This document shows positions 1 to 9,257 of a stretch of DNA of 64,000 nucleotides, in pieces. Numbering within the stretch: position 1 is the first letter of the stretch; each line of letters begins with the position of its first letter. The stretch is taken from the NCBI RefSeq assembly GCF_019598945.1, contig NZ_CP080598.1, positions 4,712,001-4,776,000 of the forward strand. The letters run 5' to 3'. The position numbers and the translations under genes are program-made. The stretch comes from Sphaerospermopsis torques-reginae ITEP-024. GTDB taxonomy: Bacteria > Cyanobacteriota > Cyanobacteriia > Cyanobacteriales > Nostocaceae. The notes under the pieces are model-generated. The model was given only the letters and a program-made list of their open reading frames with translations, made no database searches and was not told where the DNA came from.

Positions 1-1324
1 CGGGTTTAGTAGCAATTGCACCGGGTAAAGGTGTAATCATAATGCCACCTGTTTCCGTTTGCCACCAAGTATCCACAATCGGGCAACGTTCACCACCGAT
101 AACTTTATGATACCAGATCCAAGCTTCGGGGTTGATAGGTTCACCGACAGTACCCAACAACCGCAAGGATGAAAGATTCCGGGATTTAGGATGATGTTCA
201 CCCATTTTAATAAAGGCGCGGATAGCGGTAGGAGCAGTATAAAAAATCGTCACCCCGTATTTTTCAATCACATCCCAGAAACAACCAAGATTAGAAGCAC
301 GGGGCGCACCTTCATACATTACAGTAGTTGCACCGTTGGAAAGGGGACCATAAACAATATAGCTATGTCCCGTAATCCAACCTACATCAGCAGTACACCA
401 ATATACATCTGTTTCCTGTAAATCAAAAATCCATTTTGTGGTAATATGGCTGTATAGGTTATAACCGCCTGTAGTGTGTACTACGCCTTTGGGTTTACCC
501 GTACTACCAGAGGTATAAAGAACAAATAGCATATCCTCGCTGTCCATTGGTTCAGCCGGACAGTCAGCAGATACACCTTGTTGTAAATCATGCCACCAGT
601 GATCTCTTCCTGGTTCAATATGGGTTTTTTGACCGGTGCGTTTAACCACTAAGACATCTGTAACACTGGGTGCGGCGTTATCTGCTAAAGCTTTATCTAC
701 CTGTTCTTTCAGCGGTACAATAGCATCCTTACGCCAACCACCATCAGCAGTAACTACTACTTTAGCTTGAGCATCGTTAAGGCGATCGCGCAAAGCTTCC
801 GCACTAAAACCCCCAAACACAACGCTATGGGGTGCGCCTATTCTCGCACAGGCTAACATAGCAATAGCAGCTTCGGGAATCATAGGCATATAGATCCCCA
901 CGCGATCGCCCTTGTTCACACCCAACTGTTTGAGAACATTAGCAAACTGACAAACTTCACGATGTAACTGAGCATAAGTTAGCGTGCGTGAATCTCCTGG
1001 TTCACCTTCCCAAATTAAAGCCGCTTTGTTTTTACGCCAAGTCGTTAAATGTCTATCAAGACAGTTATAAGAAATATTAATCTTGCCATTGACAAACCAC
1101 TTCGCAAAGGGAGGTTGCCAATCTAGCACTTTATCCCATTTTTCAAACCAATGTAACTCATTTTCCGCTAAATCTGCCCAAAACTTCTCAGGATCAGCCT
1201 TGGCTGCATCATAAAGACGCTGATAATCTTCCAGACTTTTAATTTGAGCTTTTTGGGAAAAATCACTAGCTGGATGAAACAGACGCTTTTCCTGTAGGAT
1301 GGATTCTATAGTCGGTTGCGACAT
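1..1324 (-). CDS. acs: Acetyl-CoA synthetase, C-terminal part outside window
   Basis: AMP-forming acetate-CoA ligase: acetate + ATP + CoA to acetyl-CoA, cytoplasmic. The frame enters from the left edge and runs open to ATG at 1322-1324, giving 441 codons of roughly 650 usual for the family. The N-terminus reads [18 protein letters not shown]. Visible family signatures are [13 protein letters not shown] and the adenylate-forming P-loop [11 protein letters not shown] at about residues 269-279, followed by [12 protein letters not shown]. The C-terminal domain with the acetylatable lysine lies outside the window. The ATG is the only start in reach before stops. It is transcribed away from the 2-9 kb accessory block. 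Identification is firm from motifs; only the 3' boundary is unknown. Confidence 0.95.
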   Translation of the reverse strand, partial: MSQPTIESILQEKRLFHPASDFSQKAQIKSLEDYQRLYDAAKADPEKFWADLAENELHWFEKWDKVLDWQPPFAKWFVNGKINISYNCLDRHLTTWRKNKAALIWEGEPGDSRTLTYAQLHREVCQFANVLKQLGVNKGDRVGIYMPMIPEAAIAMLACARIGAPHSVVFGGFSAEALRDRLNDAQAKVVVTADGGWRKDAIVPLKEQVDKALADNAAPSVTDVLVVKRTGQKTHIEPGRDHWWHDLQQGVSADCPAEPMDSEDMLFVLYTSGSTGKPKGVVHTTGGYNLYSHITTKWIFDLQETDVYWCTADVGWITGHSYIVYGPLSNGATTVMYEGAPRASNLGCFWDVIEKYGVTIFYTAPTAIRAFIKMGEHHPKSRNLSSLRLLGTVGEPINPEAWIWYHKVIGGERCPIVDTWWQTETGGIMITPLPGAIATKP

Positions 1325-2085
1325 GATGACTTATGTAAACAATATTGTGACTGAAAACTATTGTTAGCAAAGTTTTGGCAAATATTGTTTAGATTTTCAT
1401 TAAGCTATATGAATCCAACCGTCTATCACAGAATTATCAAATTGTGTGATATCCTATTTTATTCCTTCTTTGTGTCCTTTGCGTCCTTTGCGGTTCGTTA
1501 AAGAAGGCAGGAGGCAGGAGGCAGGAGGCAGAAGGGAAGAGGTTTTGAGAAATTTTACATTTTTTTACATACCTCGGTTTTGTCTTACCGATTTACTTAT
1601 CCCAGTAACCCAGTTGACAAAAGTCATAAATAAGCAAAAATAAGCCACTGAGGAGATAAAAACTAAAGAAAATATTAAGTATGAGTGAGGAAAAGAAAAA
1701 CAGTACATTTTGTACCTGAAAACAGGATAAGATAGAAAAGTATCAAAAAATAAAAAAGTGCATCCCCAGATGCAGAAAATAAACAACCAGAGTGATAGAG
1801 ACTGACACCAAAAGATAGTATACTAACTACTGTGGCTGTAGGTATTTTGCATCAGCTAACTGGGTAAAACCAGAGTTGTAAAATCCTCAAATTTTGGCGA
1901 ATACAACATTTGTCCAAAAATGTCAATATAATCTTTCTTTAATTAAGCAAATTTTACCAAAATTTTACCAAAAACCAAATTTTAACACCAAACACAACAA
2001 ACTATGAATCATATACATCTGTTCCTAGGTATAAATTGAAAACAAAATGTTTATTTAGTTTAGTGACTAAAAAGTAGGGCGTAGT
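1325..2085. other. Gene-free AT-rich gap with short repeats
   Basis: No credible gene. At 1466-1500 there is one copy of the dispersed TTTGTGTCCTTTGCG / TTTGCGGTTC repeat also found at about 18.5, 20.5, 37.4, 42.2 and 48.0 kb. It is followed at 1505-1535 by four copies of the heptamer GGCAGGA (STRR type). The rest (1540-2085) is AT-rich. Short frames here have no recognisable protein character. Confidence 0.6.
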
Positions 2086-2778
2086 TTGCAAGCAAAAGAG
2101 ATAAAGGATAAACTAAAGTTATTAAGCGAGAAAGCCGCAACAATAGATCCTCAGTTAGCCAAAAGATTAAATGAGATCAATCGTTGGGTTAAATATACTC
2201 GCCCAGGGTCCCTGACTGCTAAACCTTATGTGCTTGCGTTTCTCCTAGAGGTAATTACAGACTCTACAATTTGGCTACTAATTAAATCATTACCTTCCGA
2301 AGCAGCCAGACAAGCAAAATTTGAGCAAATGACAGCCAATGAAAGGTATTGGTATGGTTGTTTATTTCCTAAGTGGATCAACTCAACAGATGCCAAATTT
2401 TATATTTGGAAGAAAAAAGTGATGGCAGGGGAGTTTAATCAGTTGGATGATGATATTATTAAATCAATAGCTCAAGATATTGTACGTCGTGAAGGGAGTG
2501 TTTGGCAGCGTTATATTGCCGACCTTTCTATGGCTACAGATTTAATCGTTAGTAATCATCAACACAAACCACTTTGTATTCAAATTACCAGTGTTAGTAA
2601 AGAATTTCATGGTCAAAAATATGAAAAGTGGCAAAATGCCCTGCAAATGTGGGAAATAGAGCGAGGATTGTTTTTAAGTTACAATCCTGCCGAAAATGAT
2701 TTTATCCACCAGTTAGTAAATGTGGCGCTGTACAACAGTGATCATCTGTCCCAAGGAAAGTATGTCAACTTTTCCTGA
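2086..2778 (+). CDS. Unknown protein, possible PD-(D/E)XK-like fold
   Basis: A 230-residue protein I do not recognise. It starts at TTG (2086-2088) after GTAGGGCG, because no upstream ATG is in frame. The N-terminal half is helical and basic. Near residues 145-175 it reads ADLSMATDLIVSN, then a charged turn, then PLCIQITSVS. An Asp before one beta strand followed by a hydrophobic strand ending QxT resembles the core of some diverged PD-(D/E)XK nucleases, but the usual ExK is absent, so this is a weak inference. It is followed after 76 bp by another unknown gene in the same direction, inside a block rich in nuclease and restriction genes. Confidence 0.6.
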   Translation: MQAKEIKDKLKLLSEKAATIDPQLAKRLNEINRWVKYTRPGSLTAKPYVLAFLLEVITDSTIWLLIKSLPSEAARQAKFEQMTANERYWYGCLFPKWINSTDAKFYIWKKKVMAGEFNQLDDDIIKSIAQDIVRREGSVWQRYIADLSMATDLIVSNHQHKPLCIQITSVSKEFHGQKYEKWQNALQMWEIERGLFLSYNPAENDFIHQLVNVALYNSDHLSQGKYVNFS

Positions 2779-2854
2779 TATCAAATTGTTGATATTGAAC
2801 ACCTGAGTCCTATCCTGAATAGTTACCTGCTTACGACAGCATTTATCAGCATTT

Positions 2855-3277
2855 ATGCTTAACCAAAAAGAAATGAACAGCATTACTCAAGTAGATGAAT
2901 TTGCTGAAATTTTAGCAGCAGCCCGCAGAATGCAACAAGACTGGTTAGAATATGGAGTAAATTATGTACATCTTTATGTTGAAGATGCCGATGGAGATTG
3001 GTTAGAAAAATGGGATGATGATGAAATATTGAATCATTCTTTATTAGATACTATTAAAGAATTTTTAGTAAGTAATGATGATATAGCAGTAAAAATTAGG
3101 TATCGTTTACGAGATAGGCCACTGTTTGATTTAGCTGTAGATTTAGAGGAATGTTTGGGGATTTCTAGGGAAGATCAAAAAATATTAGCTATTAGCGATA
3201 TTCTAGCGCGTTATCTTCATATTTGTGATCTTGATTTACTGGATTTAGCAAATAATTTGCTGGATAAGTTGCTGTAA
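2855..3277 (+). CDS. Unknown acidic protein
   Basis: A 140-residue, strongly acidic, Leu/Asp-rich protein with no family I recognise. It has no signal peptide and no membrane segment. A second in-frame ATG at residue 7 (MNSITQ) is an alternative start. It lies 76 bp downstream of the 2086 gene, probably co-transcribed, and base composition matches its neighbours. The acidic character and neighbourhood would fit an immunity or inhibitor protein for a nearby nuclease, but nothing in the sequence shows that. Confidence 0.55.
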   Translation: MLNQKEMNSITQVDEFAEILAAARRMQQDWLEYGVNYVHLYVEDADGDWLEKWDDDEILNHSLLDTIKEFLVSNDDIAVKIRYRLRDRPLFDLAVDLEECLGISREDQKILAISDILARYLHICDLDLLDLANNLLDKLL

Positions 3278-3370
3278 TTTTCCCAGAGCATATTTTAACA
3301 GTAGGGGTTTAGCAATGCTAAACCCTCACAGCAGTAAGTAGATAATGAAAAAATTTCACCCCTGTTATTG

Positions 3371-3402
3371 TGAAATGCAGCAGGAGTCAGGAGTCAGGAG
3401 TA
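3371..3402. repeat. STRR array, GGAGTCA units
   Basis: About three copies of the heptamer GGAGTCA in the gap before the Uma2 gene. The same unit recurs at 10733 and at 25943-25966. Confidence 0.7.
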
Positions 3403-3523
3403 AAACCCTATTTATGTCTAGGTTTCAAGTTAAATTCTGTACTAGATTGATCTACTTAATTGATCTGCAATCTGCTGTATTGCTATAGAGTATAATGGAT
3501 TAAAAATAATAGCGGTTTTTTCT

Positions 3524-4114
3524 ATGACAGTTCCACTTGTAGAACAGGAAACAGAAAAACTGATAACTGTACCTGGTGTTTCTTGGCAACAGTTTAAAAC
3601 TATTGAAGTGCAGTTAGCAGAAAATCATGCTGTAAAATTGGCATATTTAGCAGGGGTTCTAGAAATAATGTCTCCTATTGGTGATAAACATGAATATGTG
3701 AAAAAAACCCTTTCTTATTTATTAGAAGCATACATGAGATACAAGGGGATTCGGTTTTATGGTAGGGGTGGTTTTACTTTAGAAGCAGCGGGTTATGCTT
3801 CGGGAACACCGGATGAATCTTATTGTATTGGTACTAATAAAGAAGTACCTGATATTGTGATTGAAATTATCGTTAGTAGTGGTTCAATTAATAGAACTGA
3901 ATTATATAAACCTAAGCGAGTTCCTGAAGTTTGGTTTTGGAGAAATAATAAAATCCAAATTTTTAGTTTAAATGCTGTTTTGGAATATGAGGAAGTTAAC
4001 CGTAGTCGGTTTTTTACAGATTTGGATCAGGAGTTATTATTGCAGTTTTTAGCTATTCCTGATCAATATGATGCGGTATCGCAATTTATTGAGTTTATTA
4101 AGGAGAAATATTAA
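3524..4114 (+). CDS. Uma2-family (DUF820) putative restriction endonuclease
   Basis: A 196-residue protein of the Uma2 family, PD-(D/E)XK-fold nucleases greatly expanded in cyanobacteria. Seen in order: the early strand/Glu motif VLEIMSP (about 46-52), the PDESY segment (about 97), the catalytic-type core VPDIVIEI followed by VSSG (about 109-122), and the conserved tail YKPKRVPEVWFW. In the family the Asp of PD, the Glu of IEI and a downstream Lys form the active site; all have candidates here. Full-length, start ATG. Two other Uma2 loci occur at 17.3-18.3 kb and a third orphan tail at 42.3 kb. Biological role of the family is poorly known. Confidence 0.85.
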   Translation: MTVPLVEQETEKLITVPGVSWQQFKTIEVQLAENHAVKLAYLAGVLEIMSPIGDKHEYVKKTLSYLLEAYMRYKGIRFYGRGGFTLEAAGYASGTPDESYCIGTNKEVPDIVIEIIVSSGSINRTELYKPKRVPEVWFWRNNKIQIFSLNAVLEYEEVNRSRFFTDLDQELLLQFLAIPDQYDAVSQFIEFIKEKY

Positions 4115-4282
4115 GTATTCAGCTATCAGTAATCAGCTTTTAGTTATTTTTTGCAATAATTCTTTACTTATTTTCTCTTGTCTTTGCATCAAAAATCACA
4201 TACAATTATTATAATTAAACGCAGATGAACGCCGATTAACGCAGATAGAAAAACAGGTTAATTAGTCAGCATTTAGTAATTT

Positions 4283-7200
4283 ATGTCTAGATTATTAGTC
4301 ACCCAATATCAAGCGGAAGTCCAAAAAATCATCCAGTTTGGTGGTTCAAGAAAGGAAACTTTTATCCGTTTCGCTTTTCAAAATCTGTTAAATGAATATT
4401 GCAAACGTCGTGATTTTTTACTTATTCCCGAATTAGATTTTAAATTACCAAATGGTAAATTGGTTTATCCCGATGGTACGGTGAAAGATGCTTTGCGGTT
4501 AGATTGGGGTTACTGGGAAAGTAAGGACGAATATGATAATTTAGATCAGGAAATTGAGAAGAAGTTAAATAAGGGTTATCCTGATAGTAATATTTTATTT
4601 GAAGATTCCCAAACTGCGGTTTTAATTCAAAGTGGTACAGAAACTATGCGCGTATCTATGCAAGATGCAGACGCGCTAGATGGTATTATTAATAACTTTA
4701 TAAATTTTGTTCGTCCTGAAGTACAGGACTTTCGAGAAGCGATAGAAATATTTAAACAAGATATTCCCATTATATTAGATTCTCTCAGAAAGTTGATTGA
4801 TTGTCAAGAGGGAAATAATCAATCTTTTAAAAGTGCAAGAAATAAGTTTTGGGAACTTTGTAAAAAGTCTATTAACCCGGAAATTACATTATTAGATATT
4901 CGGGAAATGATGATTCAACATATTTTAACTGAGGATATTTTTATTAATATTTTTAGTGAGTCGCAGTTTCATCAAGAAAATAATGTTGCGAGGGAGTTAC
5001 AAGGGGTAATTTCGACGTTTTTTACGGGAAGTTTAAAGCGGAATACTTTGGGAAGTATTGAAAGATATTATGCGGTAATTAAAAGAACTGCTGCTAATAT
5101 TGTTAATCATCAAGAAAAACAGAAGTTTCTCAAAGCATTATACGAGAATTTTTATAAAGCATATAATCCTAAAGCTGCGGATAGGTTGGGTATTGTGTAT
5201 ACCCCTAATGAAATTGTTAGGTTTATGATTGAAAGTGTGGATTTTTTAGTACATAAGCATTTTGGTAAGTTGTTAGCGGATAAAGATGTAGAAATTTTAG
5301 ATCCTGCGACGGGTACGGGTACGTTTATTACTGAGTTGATTGATTATTTACCTCCCCATTGTTTACAGCATAAATATAAACAGGAGATTCATTGTAATGA
5401 GGTGGCAATTTTACCTTATTATATAGCGAATTTGAATATTGAATATACTTATAAACAGAAGATGGGGGTGTATGAGGAGTTTGAAAATATTTGTTTTGTC
5501 GATACTTTAGATAATACATTGTTTGCAGGTAAGCAAATGGATTTGTTTGCGATGACTTTGGAGAATACGGAGAGGATTAAAAGACAGAATGATCGGACTA
5601 TTTCGGTTATTATTGGGAATCCTCCTTATAATGCAAAGCAGGAAAATTTTAATGATAATAATGCAAATCGGAGTTATCAGAATATTGATAAGTTGATTAA
5701 GGAAAGTTATGTAAAATATAGTAAGGCGCAAAATAATATTGTACTTTATGATATGTACACTAGATTTATTAGATGGGCTTCTGATAGACTAGGTAAAAAT
5801 GGGATTATTGCATTTGTTTCCAATAGTTCATTTATAGATTCTTTGACTTATGATGGTTTCAGAAAAGTTGTAGCTAAAGAATTTAGTGAAATTTATATTA
5901 TTGACACTAAAGGTAATGCGAGAACTAGCGGAGAACGAAGAAGAAAAGAAGGAGGTAATGTTTTTAGTAATGAAATTAGAGTAGGTGTAGCTGTTTATTT
6001 TTTAGTCAGGAATGAAAAAGCAGATGGTTTCAAGGTTTATTATAATGCAATTGATGATTATATAGATGCAGAGGAGAAGAAAAAATATTTTAGTTCTCAG
6101 AAATTTAGGGATTTAGGTTTTACTCATATTAAACCAGATGCTAATGGTAATTGGATAAATCAAGCGGATAATGATTTTGATGATCTTTTACCTTTGGTTG
6201 ATAAAGATGTAAAAGCAGGTAAAGCAGAAGCAGCAGTATTTAAGTTATTTTCTAGAGGTATAGAAACAAATCGAGATGAATGGGTTTATGATTTTAACAG
6301 AGCTAGTTTAAAAAATAAAATACTTTTTTTGAGTGTCAAATATAATTATTCTGTAGATAATCAAGAAAAAGACTTATGTATTAAATGGAATTCTTCTTTA
6401 GAACAATTTATGATTTCTAAAGTTAAAAGTAAACTTACTGACTTTAAACTTAATACTATACCTATAATTTGGCTACTTTTTGGTGAAATAAACTGTATAG
6501 CTGGGATTATATTTCTTTATAATTCCCGTCATGAAAATTTAATTATATTCTCTGCATATAGACCATTTTGTAAACTTTATTTATATACAGAAAAAATCTT
6601 TAGTCATAGATTAACTCAAAATCACTATGATATGTTTTCAAATAATTTGAATAGTTTTAATATTGTGATTACCTTTCAGAGTTTTGGTAGTAACCGTCCT
6701 TTCAATACTTTAGCTAGTGATTTACTTCCAGAAGTTCATTTTACGGGTGCTAATCAATGTCTCCCACTCTACCGTTACGACAAAGAAGGAAACCGCATTG
6801 ATAATATAACAGACTGGGGATTAAAACAAATTCAAACCCATTATCAAGATGAAACAATCACCAAAATAGACATCTTCCATTATACTTATGCAGTATTACA
6901 TAACCCAGAATACCGCAAAAAATACGAACTAAATTTAAAACGAGAATTTCCCCGTTTACCCTATTATGAAAACTTCCAAAAATGGGTGAACTGGGGAAAA
7001 CAACTTATGGAATTACATATAAATTATGAAACAGTCACACCTTATAATTTAACCCGTGTTGACATTCCCTTAAAAGACACCCAAAAAACCATTAAAGTCA
7101 AATTGAAAGCAGATAAAAATCAAGGTGTCATTATCTTAGATGATATTACCACATTAACAGGAGTTCCTGAAATAGCTTGGGAATATATGTTAGGAAATCG

Positions 7201-7381
7201 TACTGCATTAGAATGGATATTAGATCAATATAAAGAAAAGAAACCCAAAGATCCCACCATTGCGGAAAAGTTTAATACTTATCGGTTTGCAGATTATAAA
7301 GAACAGGTAATAAAACTGTTGATGAGAGTGTGTACAGTGAGTGTAGAGACGATGAATATTATTAAGGAAATGAGTGTATGA
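4283..7381 (+). CDS. Single-chain nuclease-N6-adenine methyltransferase (type ISP/IIG-like)
   Basis: A 1032-residue restriction-modification polypeptide. The N-terminal 120 residues look like a PD-(D/E)XK nuclease: YPDGTVKD near 62-69, then WESKD near 78-82 (ExK). A helical linker follows. The gamma-class adenine methyltransferase has motif I LDPATGTGTFI (about 340-350) and motif IV GNPPYN (about 445-450). The C-terminal third, with HYTYAVLHNPEYRKKY and LPYYENF, matches the target-recognition region of type ISP enzymes. Classic type ISP proteins such as LlaBIII are about 1,600 residues because a RecA-like helicase sits between nuclease and methylase; I see no Walker A motif here, so the helicase is missing or never present. 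No separate S or R subunit is adjacent. Confidence 0.85.
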   Translation: MSRLLVTQYQAEVQKIIQFGGSRKETFIRFAFQNLLNEYCKRRDFLLIPELDFKLPNGKLVYPDGTVKDALRLDWGYWESKDEYDNLDQEIEKKLNKGYPDSNILFEDSQTAVLIQSGTETMRVSMQDADALDGIINNFINFVRPEVQDFREAIEIFKQDIPIILDSLRKLIDCQEGNNQSFKSARNKFWELCKKSINPEITLLDIREMMIQHILTEDIFINIFSESQFHQENNVARELQGVISTFFTGSLKRNTLGSIERYYAVIKRTAANIVNHQEKQKFLKALYENFYKAYNPKAADRLGIVYTPNEIVRFMIESVDFLVHKHFGKLLADKDVEILDPATGTGTFITELIDYLPPHCLQHKYKQEIHCNEVAILPYYIANLNIEYTYKQKMGVYEEFENICFVDTLDNTLFAGKQMDLFAMTLENTERIKRQNDRTISVIIGNPPYNAKQENFNDNNANRSYQNIDKLIKESYVKYSKAQNNIVLYDMYTRFIRWASDRLGKNGIIAFVSNSSFIDSLTYDGFRKVVAKEFSEIYIIDTKGNARTSGERRRKEGGNVFSNEIRVGVAVYFLVRNEKADGFKVYYNAIDDYIDAEEKKKYFSSQKFRDLGFTHIKPDANGNWINQADNDFDDLLPLVDKDVKAGKAEAAVFKLFSRGIETNRDEWVYDFNRASLKNKILFLSVKYNYSVDNQEKDLCIKWNSSLEQFMISKVKSKLTDFKLNTIPIIWLLFGEINCIAGIIFLYNSRHENLIIFSAYRPFCKLYLYTEKIFSHRLTQNHYDMFSNNLNSFNIVITFQSFGSNRPFNTLASDLLPEVHFTGANQCLPLYRYDKEGNRIDNITDWGLKQIQTHYQDETITKIDIFHYTYAVLHNPEYRKKYELNLKREFPRLPYYENFQKWVNWGKQLMELHINYETVTPYNLTRVDIPLKDTQKTIKVKLKADKNQGVIILDDITTLTGVPEIAWEYMLGNRTALEWILDQYKEKKPKDPTIAEKFNTYRFADYKEQVIKLLMRVCTVSVETMNIIKEMSV

Positions 7382-7391
7382 ATGAAGAAAT

Positions 7392-7540
7392 TACTGTCAC
7401 CTGTCACCTGTCACCTAATTTTGTCTGAATCAGGATAACCAGGATTACAGGATTTACAGGATGGAATAATTTGTAGATCCCCGACTTCTGAGAAAAATTA
7501 CTAATTTATGGAGATGATTAAAAAAAGAAGTCGGGGATCT
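7392..7540. repeat. Composite dispersed repeat, left copy
   Basis: STRR CTGTCAC units (7392-7416) run into a CAGGAT-family element (GAATCAGGATAACCAGGATT, 7428 onward) and then a stem-loop element at 7475-7540 with ends AGATCCCCGACTTCT and AGAAGTCGGGGATCT. The same order recurs at about 9000-9147, so the two copies bracket the toxin-antitoxin and HNH genes. Confidence 0.75.
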
Positions 7541-7613
7541 TGTTTTAATAAAAATAGAAAAAAGTGATAAAATTTGATATAATTAAAAAGTGATAAATTA
7601 GAGGATTGAGAAA

Positions 7614-7862
7614 ATGACAACAATTAAATTACAAATTCCCTTAGAATCATTAATAGAGGCGATCGCATCTTTGAGTTTAGCGGAAAAACAAAAAATCCTA
7701 CAATTCCTAGAAGAAGATTTAATAAATGATGATGAAGATAATTTAATAGAAGAAAATCCGCAAATAATGAAAGAAATTGCAGAAGCGAGAAAAGCTTATC
7801 AAAATGGTGATTATCAAACAATTCAAGAATATATAAAAAATCACAAGCGTCAAATTTCATGA
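7614..7862 (+). CDS. Antitoxin partner of RelE/ParE-type toxin
   Basis: An 82-residue acidic protein whose position makes it the antitoxin: its stop overlaps the start of the following RelE-like gene by 4 bases (ATGA). The N-terminal part, LIEAIASLSLAEKQKILQFL, resembles small cyanobacterial antitoxins paired with RelE. The C-terminal half is helical and would be expected to wrap the toxin. In known RelBE/ParDE systems such proteins also repress their own promoter; no operator is evident here. I do not assign a named family. Confidence 0.7.
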   Translation: MTTIKLQIPLESLIEAIASLSLAEKQKILQFLEEDLINDDEDNLIEENPQIMKEIAEARKAYQNGDYQTIQEYIKNHKRQIS

Positions 7863-8119
7863 CTTACCAAGTTATTATTCCTAAACCAGTTCAGAAACAA
7901 CTGGAAAATTTACCACCAAACATTAACGAGAGAATCTTAGAAAGAATTTTAGCTTTAGTTGAAGATCCTCTTCCATCGGGAGTGAAAAAACTCAAAGGTT
8001 TTGAAAATGAATATAGAATTAGAGTAGGAGATTATAGGGTACGCTATGAAATTGATGATGTAAACTTAACAGTCATAGTTCTGCACTGTTCACACAGGAA
8101 AGATGTGTACAGAAAATAA
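7859..8119 (+). CDS. RelE/ParE superfamily toxin (putative mRNA interferase)
   Basis: An 86-residue toxin of the RelE/ParE fold. Diagnostic elements are the N-terminal strand YQVIIPKPVQKQLENLP, the central KKLKGFENEYRIRVGDYRV stretch, and the C-terminal strand ending VLHCSHRKDVYRK. The basic RVGDYRVRYEI core and the HRKDVY terminus are those of RelE-type ribosome-dependent mRNA interferases, which cut mRNA in the ribosomal A site. Translationally coupled to the upstream antitoxin by a 4-base overlap. Length is normal, so the toxin looks intact. Confidence 0.85.
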   Translation: MTYQVIIPKPVQKQLENLPPNINERILERILALVEDPLPSGVKKLKGFENEYRIRVGDYRVRYEIDDVNLTVIVLHCSHRKDVYRK

Positions 8120-8130
8120 ACTTTGATATT

Positions 8131-8163
8131 TATGGAAATGATTAAAAAAAAGTCGGGGATATT
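8131..8163. repeat. Partial copy of the GTCGGGGAT stem-loop repeat
   Basis: Right half only of the element at 7475-7540: TATGGAAATGATTAAAAAAA followed by AGTCGGGGATATTG. It lies directly after the toxin gene; the left arm is absent. Confidence 0.6.
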
Positions 8164-8230
8164 GTTGTATCTTATAATATAAAGTATAATAAAATCTGAA
8201 TCACATTAATTTTTGAATCAATCTAAAATT

Positions 8231-8572
8231 ATGCCTGAATCAGTGCAGTACATAACTAACACCCAAGGAGAAAGAATTGGTGTGTTGTTAAATATGGAAA
8301 CTTACCAACAGTTAACCAATTTATCGGCAAATTCAGAATTATTAATTGGTTTAACTGAGGATGAATTGCAAGCTTTAGCAGAAACTTCTTTATCTGTTAA
8401 AAGTCAAACTGAATTAGATAATTTATTGATGAAAAATGCTGATCATCAATTATCTGATGAAGAAAGAGAAACGTTAGATAAATTAATAGCGCAGATTGAT
8501 CAATTGAATATCCTCAAAACTAGAGCAAGATATACTTTAAACCAACTGGAAAATAAATCTAAAGTAGCGTGA
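8231..8572 (+). CDS. Small putative antitoxin-like protein coupled to HNH nuclease
   Basis: A 113-residue protein from ATG 8231. A TTG at 8213 would add six residues but has no ribosome-site support. The N-terminus PESVQYITNTQGERIGVLLNMETYQQL resembles the short strand-helix start of Phd/YefM-like and related cyanobacterial antitoxins; the remainder is acidic, Leu-rich helix. Its stop overlaps the GTG start of the HNH gene by 4 bases, so the two are translationally coupled. This pairing suggests an immunity or control partner for the nuclease; that is an inference from context. Confidence 0.6.
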   Translation: MPESVQYITNTQGERIGVLLNMETYQQLTNLSANSELLIGLTEDELQALAETSLSVKSQTELDNLLMKNADHQLSDEERETLDKLIAQIDQLNILKTRARYTLNQLENKSKVA

Positions 8573-8994
8573 GTATTTACATTTCTGTTGAATTACAGAC
8601 GAAAATCCGTCGTTGTTTTGGTGATTGTTGTGCTTACTGTCGTACTGCTGAATATTTAACAGTTAGTACCTTTGAATTTGAACATATCATTCCTCGATCT
8701 GCTGGGGGTGAAACTGTATTTGAAAATCTCTGTCTATCTTGTCCATCTTGTAATCGTTATAAAGCAACTCGTCAAACAGCAATTGATCCGAATACCCAGG
8801 AAGAAGTTAAATTATTTCATCCACAACAACAGAGATGGATAGATCATTTTACTTGGAATGAAGATCATACAGAAATTATAGGATTAACTGCTGTAGGGAG
8901 AAGTACAATTAATGCTTTAAAAATGAATCGTCCACAATTAACTCGTGTGCGGAAAATGTGGGTAAAGATGGGTGAACATCCACCCAATTTGTAA
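8569..8994 (+). CDS. HNH endonuclease
   Basis: A 141-residue HNH nuclease starting at GTG inside the upstream stop (GTGA overlap). Zinc ligands CAYC (C21, C24) and CPSC (C58, C61) flank the catalytic segment EFEHIIPRSAGG with H39, and Asn62 completes the H-N pattern in SCNRYK. The domain fills the first 70 residues; the tail, with KLFHPQQQRWIDHF, is typical of stand-alone cyanobacterial HNH proteins. Not accompanied by a methyltransferase of its own. Function could be restriction, homing or toxin-like; the sequence does not decide. Confidence 0.85.
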   Translation: MSIYISVELQTKIRRCFGDCCAYCRTAEYLTVSTFEFEHIIPRSAGGETVFENLCLSCPSCNRYKATRQTAIDPNTQEEVKLFHPQQQRWIDHFTWNEDHTEIIGLTAVGRSTINALKMNRPQLTRVRKMWVKMGEHPPNL

Positions 8995-8999
8995 TTTTT

Positions 9000-9147
9000 A
9001 ATTTGTCCGAATCAGGATAACCAAGATTAAAGGATTTACACGATATTTAGATCCCTAAATTCTGAGATAATTTAGTAATTTTATTGATGAGATAAAAAAA
9101 GAAGTCGGGGATATTTTTATTTACTGTCAACTGTCAACTGTCACCTA
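9000..9147. repeat. Composite dispersed repeat, right copy
   Basis: Second copy of the CAGGAT element (9004-9045) plus stem-loop element (9049-9112, left arm AGATCCCTAAATTCT, right arm GAAGTCGGGGAT), followed by CTGTCAA/CTGTCAC heptamers. Same orientation as the copy at 7392-7540. The left arm has drifted, so the stem is imperfect. Confidence 0.7.
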
Positions 9148-9257
9148 ATTTGGTCAGAATCATGGTAAACTAGAAAAAGTAGCAATTTATTACAGTAGCT
9201 ATCGTAAAAATATATATTGCTGTTAATTTAAAATTTTCCGTTGTTTGAGAAATTGGA

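Noticed and set aside
1565-1786. Minus-strand frame with hydrophobic, Phe-rich translation
   Set aside because: Composition reflects A/T runs in non-coding DNA; no start context or family similarity.
9160-9257. Possible Mn riboswitch or NtcA site before the TerC-like gene
   Set aside because: The yybP-ykoY core motifs are absent, and the GTA...TAC arrangement has 9 rather than 8 bases between the triplets.
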